Notes under the pieces: generated by a model | Told to the model about the DNA's origin: nothing | Database searches by the model: none | Seen by the model: the letters and a program-made list of their open reading frames with translations, nothing else | Part shown: positions 1-6,358 of the stretch, one piece after another | Position numbering within the stretch: position 1 is the stretch's first letter | How the letters are laid out: each line of letters starts with the position of its first letter | Program-made: the position numbers and the translations under genes | Source of the DNA: CBDUBS01 sp965365445 | GTDB taxonomy: Bacteria; Bacteroidota; Rhodothermia; Rhodothermales; DASSAV01 | NCBI GenBank assembly: GCA_965365445.1 | Contig: CBDUBS010000098.1 | Coordinates: forward strand, 1-12,919 | Reading direction: 5' to 3' | DNA: 12,919 bases

Positions 1-927
1 TTGGGCCCCCACGGAAGCCGCCTCGCCGTGAAGGCCTGTTTCGACGATGCGGGTGCGGTATCCACGTCGCTCCGCTTCTTTGCGGCAGGCATCAAGAGCC
101 GTCTGGTTTCCGCCGATCAGCCGCGTCCGCACCCGATTGAACAGCGGGTCGCCGGGCTTCAAGGTTTCCGGAAACCCGCCGCCGCAACCCTGCTCGATGA
201 AGCGCCGGACTCCTGCCGGAACCACGGTCCACAGGTTACAGGAAAGCAACACGTCTCGCGCGTCGCTGAAGGTCGTCGGGTCTGCGACGGTAGGACCTCC
301 GGCGATGACCGAAAGGTCGTCACTGATTACGTCGGAGAGAACGAGGGCGCGTACATCTCCGTGCCGGACCGCTCCGGCCAGCTTTCCTCCCGCCACGGTA
401 GAAAGGTGTTTGCGTACGGTGTTGATATCGCCTATCGGAACGCCCGATGCCAGGAGCAAGGTAAAGACTTGTTGCGCCTCATGAAGCGGTATGTTTCCCT
501 CGAAATCCGCACAGAGCGCCGACCCACCTCCGGAGATCAGGGCAATCAGCAGGTCGTTATCGCCACAACTACCGGCCAGTTCGAGCGCCCTTCGTGCGGC
601 GTACACGCTGCGTTCGTCGGGCGTCGGATGCCCCGCTTCGTATATCCTGATCCGTTCGGGCCGGTGGATGAATGACGGAAGGCTATCCGCATAGCCGTCC
701 GGTACCACAACGAACCCCTCGTCTATCCGTTTTGCCGTTCGCCTTTCCAGTTCTCCGGCCAGGGCGGCCGAAGCCTTCCCGATCCCTACGACGACGACCC
801 GTTTGTACCCGGCCAGGCCATCCAACACGTCCTCTCGGCCCTCGAACAACAGATCCGCCTGTACGGCCCGCACTCCAGCGGCGAAGATGGAGCGTAAGTC
901 ATCTTCGAGTATGGCGGTGGGGATCAT
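1..927 (-). CDS. gckA: Glycerate 2-kinase (MOFRL/DUF4147 family), C-terminus cut by window edge
   Basis: Phosphorylates D-glycerate to 2-phosphoglycerate in the cytosol, feeding lower glycolysis. The 309 visible residues cover the N-terminal DUF4147 domain and the start of the C-terminal part; the family is usually about 420-450 residues, so roughly the last quarter is missing. Seen motifs: VVVVGIGKA with Lys51, LISGGGSAL near 130-138, the diagnostic INTVRKHLS...GGKLA at 168-184, LVLSDVISDD and IAGGPTVADPTTF at 195-220, and LHGEAASVG near the cut end. The ATG at 927-925 overlaps the hemD stop as ATGA, so the start is well fixed and translation is probably coupled. It is the last visible gene of the heme operon but has no known role in heme synthesis. 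The symbol follows common usage for glycerate 2-kinase; ttuD is also used for relatives. Confidence 0.92.
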   Translation of the reverse strand, partial: MIPTAILEDDLRSIFAAGVRAVQADLLFEGREDVLDGLAGYKRVVVVGIGKASAALAGELERRTAKRIDEGFVVVPDGYADSLPSFIHRPERIRIYEAGHPTPDERSVYAARRALELAGSCGDNDLLIALISGGGSALCADFEGNIPLHEAQQVFTLLLASGVPIGDINTVRKHLSTVAGGKLAGAVRHGDVRALVLSDVISDDLSVIAGGPTVADPTTFSDARDVLLSCNLWTVVPAGVRRFIEQGCGGGFPETLKPGDPLFNRVRTRLIGGNQTALDACRKEAERRGYRTRIVETGLHGEAASVGAQ

Positions 928-1688
928 GGATTTACACGGGGCGATTCGGCGTGGACGAGCGCCGTCGCCAGCGCATCCGGGGAGGGATGGGAAGCAACGG
1001 CGTCTACATCGAATCCCGCCTCCCGCAACGCTTCAGCCGTCGCATCCCCGATGGCGGCTACACGAGGTCGCTCGTCCGGATGTAGTTGGGCGGCGCCCAC
1101 CGCTTCCACTCCGGACGGGCTGAAGAAAACCACCCAGTTCGCACTTCTGACGGCGGCAAGATCGATATCGGAGCGGAGATGCGTTTCGTAGACGCATAAC
1201 TCCTCGAACGCCACCCCTGCTCGTTGGAGGTTCTCCGGGACCGTATCGCGGCGGCGATTACCACAGAGGAACAGCAGGGGCAGCTCGATGTCCTGAGAGA
1301 CGATATATTGTGCCAGCTGCTCTCCGGAGCCGCTGGAGGCGCCCTCCGGCGAAAAGCCGAGTGCTTCAAGTGCCCCGGACGTCCGTGGGCCTACCGCGAA
1401 GATTCGCCGGGTATGCCAGGAGCCTGTTTCCGAGGGAAGCCACCGGAGCTGTTCGGCCAGGGCTACCACCGCGCGGGGGCTGGTCAGGATCAGCCCGCTG
1501 TAGCTTTCCGGCCGTTGCAACGCCTCCCTGAGTTCCTTTACATGCGTATACTCATACTCCAGAACGGGGAGGTTAACCACCTCGAACCCGACGGCTCCGA
1601 GCACCTCCCCGAACGGGTTGCCCTCCTCGGGTTCGTGCAAGAGGCAGACCCGGCCGCGCCGGGAGCCTTCGGACGGGGTGTGCGTCAT
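924..1688 (-). CDS. hemD: Uroporphyrinogen-III synthase
   Basis: Cyclises hydroxymethylbilane to uroporphyrinogen III with inversion of ring D, the last shared step before heme, siroheme and cobalamin diverge. The protein has 254 residues, a normal length. This family is poorly conserved, but the usual landmarks of its two lobes are present: RVCLLHEP near residue 14, GLILTSPRAV at 65-74, FAVGPRTSGALEALGF around 97-112, VVFFSPSGVEAV and RVAAIGDATAEALREAGF in the C-terminal half. The ATG at 1688-1686 lies 27 bases after the hemC stop, with an AGAGG-like stretch about ten bases upstream. Position directly after hemA and hemC supports the call strongly. The stop codon is shared in part with the start of the downstream glycerate kinase gene. 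Confidence 0.93.
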   Translation of the reverse strand: MTHTPSEGSRRGRVCLLHEPEEGNPFGEVLGAVGFEVVNLPVLEYEYTHVKELREALQRPESYSGLILTSPRAVVALAEQLRWLPSETGSWHTRRIFAVGPRTSGALEALGFSPEGASSGSGEQLAQYIVSQDIELPLLFLCGNRRRDTVPENLQRAGVAFEELCVYETHLRSDIDLAAVRSANWVVFFSPSGVEAVGAAQLHPDERPRVAAIGDATAEALREAGFDVDAVASHPSPDALATALVHAESPRVNP

Positions 1689-1715
1689 GGGGTGCGCCTC
1701 TACTTGGACCGCGTT

Positions 1716-2633
1716 TCAGGGTGTGCGGATGGCATGCAAAACGGCGCCCGCACCTCGTTCGAGCAGCAAACCGGCCAGGGCTTCCCCGACGGATTCGGCT
1801 GCCTCGACCGGCCCGTTGGCCGTATCACGAATTAAAGACCGACCATCAAGCGTTGCAACACAACCATGCAACGTGATCGTATCGCCGTACCGTTTACCCA
1901 GCGCCCCGATGGGCACCTGGCATCCCCCTTCCAGTTTTCTGAGGAAGGCTCGCTCGGCCCGGGTGCAGGCCGCCGTATCCGGATGGTGGATGGCCTTTTC
2001 GACGACCGCGCACGTTTCAGCATCACCGTTGGAACATACCACACCCAGCGCGCCCTGCCCGACCGCCGGAAGCATTCGCTCCATCGGGATGCGTTCCCGG
2101 CGATGACTCGAAAGGCCCAATCTGACGAGGCCGGCTTCGGCCAGAATGATGCCGTGCCACCGGCTTTCGTCGAGTTTCCTGAGACGGGTCTCTACATTGC
2201 CCCGAACGGACTCGATGTGCAGATCCGGCCTCCAGGCCAGCAACTGAGCCTGCCTTCGGAGCGAGGAAGTCGCTATGGTCGCTCCGATCGGTAAATCGTC
2301 GAGCGTTCCTGTAAACGACGGATGCGCGATGAACACGTCCCAGGGCGATTCGCGGTCGCTGACTGCGGCCAGGCACAGTCCCTCGGGCAGAAGGGTGGGC
2401 AGATCTTTCAGCGAGTGCACGGCCAGGTGAATCTCACCGGCGAGCAGCGCCAGATCCAGCTCCTTCGTGAATAGCCCTTTGTCTCCGATTGCGGCAAGCG
2501 GGACATCCAGGATGCGATCCCCCACCGTACGGTACTCCGCCATTTCGACGGGCACGCCGCACCGCTCCAGCGCTTTCCGGACGGCATGGGCCTGACGGAG
2601 GGCCAGCGTACTGCTGCGGGTACCGAGAATCAC
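1716..2633 (-). CDS. hemC: Porphobilinogen deaminase (hydroxymethylbilane synthase)
   Basis: Joins four porphobilinogen units into hydroxymethylbilane using a covalently bound dipyrromethane cofactor. With the GTG start at 2633-2631 the protein has 305 residues, close to the usual 310. It opens with ILGTRSSTLALRQ, the normal N-terminus of the family. Asp77 in AVHSLKDLP matches the catalytic aspartate. RGNVETRL is at 144-151, and Cys238 in GGCQVPIG is the cofactor-bearing cysteine. An ATG at 2804 in the same frame would add 57 residues. That extension overlaps the hemA 3' end by about 170 bases and looks like read-through of the hemA tail, so I reject it. The chosen GTG lies one base after the hemA stop (TGA, T, GTG). 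No clear Shine-Dalgarno site is present, so translation is probably coupled to hemA. Confidence 0.95.
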   Translation of the reverse strand: MILGTRSSTLALRQAHAVRKALERCGVPVEMAEYRTVGDRILDVPLAAIGDKGLFTKELDLALLAGEIHLAVHSLKDLPTLLPEGLCLAAVSDRESPWDVFIAHPSFTGTLDDLPIGATIATSSLRRQAQLLAWRPDLHIESVRGNVETRLRKLDESRWHGIILAEAGLVRLGLSSHRRERIPMERMLPAVGQGALGVVCSNGDAETCAVVEKAIHHPDTAACTRAERAFLRKLEGGCQVPIGALGKRYGDTITLHGCVATLDGRSLIRDTANGPVEAAESVGEALAGLLLERGAGAVLHAIRTP

Positions 2634-2634
2634 A

Positions 2635-4062
2635 TCAGGAGGGGGTACGGTGGGTATCAGCGGCGAACTCGGGTCCGGTGAGGACAGCAGACAGGGCGGA
2701 GTCTGGATCGGCCAGCCACCGTGAGAGCAGATCGTCGCCGGCAGCCTGTTCCCGGGGCAGCAAGCGGTCCGGTTCAGCCAACGTTTCTCCTTCCGGGGCA
2801 TCATCGCAACGGGGGCGGGAAAACAGGTACTGTAACAGGCGAATGCCGTTTACGAAATCGATGCTCTCGGGACTGACGCTTTTCAATCGGACGACCGGTA
2901 CCGCCAGCAGTTTCTGCATGATGGAACGGGTGAGCACGTCCAGTTCTTCCCGGTCGGTATCGGAAAAGCGATGGTGATGCCGCTCGATCTCCCGCCGACG
3001 AATGGCTTCGAACGTTTCCCGAATGGCCTGAATGCCGGGTTGCAGGGCCTGCTGATGAAACATCCAGGCGACGAATTCCGAAAGCAGCTCATCGCATATG
3101 GCCTCGGCGGCCGGCGTCTCCGCCCGTCGGTGAGCTTCCGTGCGGCGTATCCATGCGTTGAGTGTATCCAGGTCGAGCACCCTGTGCCCCGCTATCCGTC
3201 CTACGGCCGGCTCGACGTTCCGCGGCGTCCCTATGTCGATCAAGAGAGTGTCCCGGGCGCCGGGCGCTTTCGGAAGCACCGATTCCGCTTCGATGACCGG
3301 CGAGGGCGACGACGTTGCGGCCAGCACCACATCCGCATCACGTATGGCCCCATAGCGTTCCTCCCACGGTACGGTTTGTGCTCCGACTGCCGCCGCCAGT
3401 TCGGATCCCCGGCCTTCCGTACGGTTGATGAGAATGAGCGACCGGACCGGCTGCTTGCGAAGCACCTGCAGGATCAGCCGGCTCATTTGCCCGGCTCCGA
3501 GCACGACAATCCGGCTGCCCGCCAGCCCGTTTCGTCCCCCGTCTTCCAGATGGTTGCGAGCCATGGCTACAGCGGCCGCTCCCACGGACACGGCCCCCGA
3601 CGTTACGCCCGTCTCCGTAGCAACCCGCTTGGCGGCGCGAAATGCGGTGTGCATCAGCCGGTGAAGAACGGCGCCCACCCGGTCATGGTGTACGGCCAGC
3701 CGATACGCCTCTTTCACCTGCGACAGAATTTGCCCATCCCCGAGCACCATGGATTTCAGGCCGGATGTCACGCGAAGCACATGCCACACGGCGGCTTCGT
3801 CGTGGTACATGAACGAGGCTTCCTCGTCCCATGCGATCCCTACCGCTATTCCAATGGCGTTCTTGATGCCCTGCACGTCCGCTTCGGTACCATACAGATA
3901 CACTTCCGTACGATTACATGTCGAGAGCAGGACGAACTCGCTGCCTTCCTCCAGCGTAAGCACCTCGTACAAACGGGTTTGCGTAGAAACATCGAGCGCA
4001 AAGGCGTCTCGCACCTGGACGCGGGCCGACTCATAATTGAACCCGAAGGCAAAAAAGGACAT
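2635..4062 (-). CDS. hemA: Glutamyl-tRNA reductase
   Basis: Reduces glutamyl-tRNA(Glu) with NADPH to glutamate-1-semialdehyde, the committed step of C5-route tetrapyrrole synthesis. The 475-residue form starts MSFFAFGFNYESA, which matches the family's usual beginning; an in-frame ATG at 4095 would add 11 residues and cannot be excluded. The nucleophilic cysteine is Cys49 in LLSTCNRTE. His94 sits in the conserved HVLRVTSGLKSMVLGD stretch, followed by GQILSQVKEAY. The NADPH-binding glycine loop is VLGAGQMSR near 187-195. A helical C-terminal dimerisation region follows, with an acidic, proline-containing tail of about 50 residues at the end. The usual Glu of the GExQI motif is Asp here, a mild change. 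It is first gene of a hemA-hemC-hemD-gckA operon and is transcribed from the divergent region next to the Xaa-Pro peptidase gene. Confidence 0.96.
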   Translation of the reverse strand: MSFFAFGFNYESARVQVRDAFALDVSTQTRLYEVLTLEEGSEFVLLSTCNRTEVYLYGTEADVQGIKNAIGIAVGIAWDEEASFMYHDEAAVWHVLRVTSGLKSMVLGDGQILSQVKEAYRLAVHHDRVGAVLHRLMHTAFRAAKRVATETGVTSGAVSVGAAAVAMARNHLEDGGRNGLAGSRIVVLGAGQMSRLILQVLRKQPVRSLILINRTEGRGSELAAAVGAQTVPWEERYGAIRDADVVLAATSSPSPVIEAESVLPKAPGARDTLLIDIGTPRNVEPAVGRIAGHRVLDLDTLNAWIRRTEAHRRAETPAAEAICDELLSEFVAWMFHQQALQPGIQAIRETFEAIRRREIERHHHRFSDTDREELDVLTRSIMQKLLAVPVVRLKSVSPESIDFVNGIRLLQYLFSRPRCDDAPEGETLAEPDRLLPREQAAGDDLLSRWLADPDSALSAVLTGPEFAADTHRTPS

Positions 4063-4357
4063 GCTTCGTTGATACGGTGGCTCGTGAAAACGCATCTACC
4101 GATCCGGCGGCTTGAAACGGGTACTCGGATAAAGCCGGGGTATACGATAAAGATCCGTTAAGTTATGGATAAGCCGCAGGTTTTTCCACTGGTAAAGGCA
4201 AACGATTTCAGAAGGGGCGTCCGGCCGCGTAGCGACGCTGCGCAGGATCCGGCCCGGCGTTGCATGATTGGGCTCCGATGCCGATTTTGGCCTATCAATC
4301 GCCCGGCGGCGAGCCGCCGCAGGACCACCCTTCTGCTTTTACGACTAGGATCCTCGT
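4063..4357. promoter_or_regulatory. Divergent intergenic region between hemA and the Xaa-Pro peptidase gene
   Basis: These 295 bases separate divergent genes and must carry both promoters. On the minus strand an AT-rich stretch around 4141-4165 (including TATCGTATA, 4141-4149) is a plausible hemA -10 area; this is only a composition argument. An inverted repeat CGGCGG-CGAG-CCGCCG at 4304-4319 could fold into a six-pair hairpin in the peptidase leader. AGGA at 4347-4350, seven bases before the ATG, is a usable ribosome binding site. Short reading frames on both strands here have no family-like features and I do not call them genes. Confidence 0.5.
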
Positions 4358-5485
4358 ATGACTTCAACCGCAACCGATAACCTGGCGCGACGCCACGACC
4401 GTCTGGCAAAGGCCCTCGAAGCGGCCGATTACGACGCCTTGATCGTGAACCCGGGACCCGGATTACTGTATCTCACCGGGCTCCATTTCCACCTCATGGA
4501 GCGGCCCACCGTTGCCTTTTTCAGGCCCGGACAAACGCCCGCGATGGTCTTTCCGGAATTTGAAACGGCCAAGGTGGAACACCTACCCTTCCGGATGGAA
4601 TCGTTTACCTACACCGAAAAACTGAAAACCTGGGATGAAGCGTTCGAGAAAGCCGTAGCCGCCTGCGGACTGGAAGGCCGCCGAATCGGTGTGGAACCCC
4701 GGTCGCTTCGCTTCCTGGAACTGGAGTTTGTCCGGCGGGCCGCCCCCTCGGCCCGGTTCGATTCCGCCGAGGCGGTTATGGCCGAGCTTAGGATGTACAA
4801 GGATGATTCCGAGATCGAGCGGATGCGAAAGGCGGTTAAAGTAGCCCAGCAGGCGCTTCGGGCCACCCTCCCCGCCGCCGTACCGGGCATTTCGGAGCGC
4901 GAACTGGCCGGCGAACTCACGGCGAATCTGCTCCGCGCCGGCAGCGAGCCCGAGCTGCCCTTTCCTCCTATCGTTGCATTCGGACCCAACAGCGCCAACC
5001 CGCACGCCTCCCCCACCGACCGGGCGCTGGCTGCCGATGACCTCATCCTGTTTGACTGGGGCGCCTCGGTTGACGGCTATTTTTCTGATCTGACCCGCGT
5101 TTTTCGTATCGGCCGGGTCGAAGCGGAACTGGAGAAGATCGCCGACATCGTGCATCGAGCCAATCAGGCTGCGGTCCGGAAGGCCGGTCCCGGCGTGCCG
5201 GCCGGCGAACTCGACAGGGCCGCCCGAGACTACATTACCGAGGCAGGATACGGGGATTTTTTCATCCACCGAACGGGACATGGGCTCGGCCTGGAAGACC
5301 ACGAGGACCCGTACATCCGGGGAGACAACGAACAGATCCTCCGACCGGGGATGACTTTTACCATCGAGCCCGGCATCTATCTGAAAGGTCTGGGTGGCGT
5401 TCGCATCGAGGACGATGTCGTCATTACGGAGGATGGAGCCGAGAGCCTGAGCGACATGCCACGCGAGTTGCTGCCTCTCAGATAG
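4358..5485 (+). CDS. pepQ: Xaa-Pro peptidase, M24B family (aminopeptidase P / prolidase type)
   Basis: Cytosolic dinuclear-metal peptidase that cleaves bonds next to proline, in either Xaa-Pro dipeptides (prolidase) or N-terminal Xaa-Pro peptides (aminopeptidase P). The protein has 375 residues. The N-terminal creatinase-like domain spans about 10-140 and the pita-bread catalytic domain about 150-370. All five metal ligands are seen: Asp233 in FDWGA, Asp244 in YFSDLTRVF, His308 in HRTGHGLG, Glu337 in TIEPGIY and Glu351 in VRIEDDVV. The ATG is preceded by AGGA at a spacing of seven bases. The gene ends ten bases from the convergent lipoprotein gene. Length and motifs fit the PepQ-like branch common in Gram-positive bacteria and Bacteroidota, but sequence alone does not separate dipeptidase from aminopeptidase activity, so the symbol is provisional. 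Confidence 0.9.
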   Translation: MTSTATDNLARRHDRLAKALEAADYDALIVNPGPGLLYLTGLHFHLMERPTVAFFRPGQTPAMVFPEFETAKVEHLPFRMESFTYTEKLKTWDEAFEKAVAACGLEGRRIGVEPRSLRFLELEFVRRAAPSARFDSAEAVMAELRMYKDDSEIERMRKAVKVAQQALRATLPAAVPGISERELAGELTANLLRAGSEPELPFPPIVAFGPNSANPHASPTDRALAADDLILFDWGASVDGYFSDLTRVFRIGRVEAELEKIADIVHRANQAAVRKAGPGVPAGELDRAARDYITEAGYGDFFIHRTGHGLGLEDHEDPYIRGDNEQILRPGMTFTIEPGIYLKGLGGVRIEDDVVITEDGAESLSDMPRELLPLR

Positions 5486-5495
5486 CCCTGGTGGT

Positions 5496-6287
5496 TCAGT
5501 CGCCCGGCAGAATGTGTTCGTTCAGAAACTCCAGCATACGGGCCTGCTGGGGTCGGTGTCCGTGGCGGGCTTCCACGTTGATGTATGGAATGCCCTCTCG
5601 GGCTGCATAAACGGAAAGGGAGCCGTCATCGACAACCGTGTCGTTGTTTTGTAGAACCACGTTGTAATCCCCGCTTCGTATCTCGGTGTAGGCATCCACG
5701 TCGGTGACGAAAAAGAAGTCGTCCGGGTCCATTCCGTCGGCGACGTGCACAAACATGGCATCTCCGGCATAAGGTCCGTCCTGCACGTAGCTCAGTACGG
5801 AAAATTCTCCCTGCGTGTTGTTGTGAACGGTAATGAGATACCGTCCGGAATCAGGCCGGACGATGTCGAGCAGATTCGACGCGAAGAGCCGCACGGCCGC
5901 TACCGCTTCCGGAGCGTACGGGCCGGACTCCCGAACTGTCTTCTCCGCCCCGGCTTCGCTGAATATCCGATTCGGATCGAACCGGTACCGACCCTCCCCG
6001 AGACCGAAAGTGATAAGGCGGCGTCCCCGGTGTTGAATCTCATAAAGGGTTCCGCCGAGCCGGCGAAGGACCTCCAGGGTGGCATCGACGGCGGTGTTCT
6101 CGTCATCGTGCAGGCTCACGTAGGCCGGCCTACCCGATCCCGCGGTATGGATGACGACGTTCACGGAAGACTCTCCAACCGGTATGGCTACGACCCGCTC
6201 CTGAATGGTGAACGATGCCTGAGAGCACGACATGATGCAAGCCGGAACTATACAAAGAAGACCCGCAAGAAAGGCGTAACGCCGCAT
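5496..6287 (-). CDS. Predicted lipoprotein with M14/AstE-like zinc hydrolase motifs
   Basis: I do not recognise a named family. The 263-residue product begins with a short charged N-terminus, a hydrophobic segment at about 5-18 and lipobox-like cysteines: Cys21 in IMSC is preferred, Cys17 in VPAC is possible. It is therefore probably a membrane-anchored protein of the cell envelope. The mature part shows SLHDDENTAVDA (His60-x-x-Glu63), FDPNRIF at 103-109 and ITVHNN with His155. The order HxxE, NRxF, then a histidine about 90 residues on is that of M14 carboxypeptidases and the AstE/AspA deacylases. A conserved-looking VEARHGH sits at 238-244, where related enzymes place a catalytic glutamate. 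Inference: zinc-dependent hydrolase acting on a peptide or acyl-amino-acid substrate outside the cytoplasm. It follows the M3 peptidase gene on the same strand after 71 bases, so co-transcription is possible. No clear Shine-Dalgarno site is seen. Confidence 0.6.
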   Translation of the reverse strand: MRRYAFLAGLLCIVPACIMSCSQASFTIQERVVAIPVGESSVNVVIHTAGSGRPAYVSLHDDENTAVDATLEVLRRLGGTLYEIQHRGRRLITFGLGEGRYRFDPNRIFSEAGAEKTVRESGPYAPEAVAAVRLFASNLLDIVRPDSGRYLITVHNNTQGEFSVLSYVQDGPYAGDAMFVHVADGMDPDDFFFVTDVDAYTEIRSGDYNVVLQNNDTVVDDGSLSVYAAREGIPYINVEARHGHRPQQARMLEFLNEHILPGD

Positions 6288-6331
6288 GATGAAGGGATGC
6301 CTATCGATCGGGAAGGAGCGGGGCTGGTTAC

Positions 6332-6343
6332 TCCTGCGCAGGA
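6332..6343. repeat. 12-bp perfect palindrome between the M3 peptidase and lipoprotein genes
   Basis: TCCTGCGCAGGA reads the same on both strands. It sits in the 71-base gap between two minus-strand genes. Its right half is part of a 13-base sequence (CTGCGCAGGATCC, 6334-6346) that recurs exactly at 4238-4250 in the hemA/peptidase intergenic region. It could be a protein-binding site or coincidence; no function is claimed. Confidence 0.4.
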
Positions 6344-6358
6344 TCCATCAAGGGTTCA

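Noticed and set aside
1..675. Plus-strand frame from the window start (224 residues)
   Set aside because: The minus strand encodes a clear glycerate 2-kinase here; the plus-strand product is arginine-rich and lacks family features.
2971..4161. 396-residue plus-strand open frame opposite hemA
   Set aside because: It mirrors the codon structure of hemA, which has clear catalytic and NADPH motifs; the antisense product has none.
4304..4319. CGGCGG/CCGCCG hairpin as a terminator
   Set aside because: It lies upstream of both flanking genes, with no T tract after it, so termination of a known gene is not possible there; it is mentioned only as a leader structure.
4158..4409. Small open frames on both strands in the hemA/peptidase gap
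   Set aside because: They overlap each other and the peptidase start, show no motif, and fit a divergent promoter region better.
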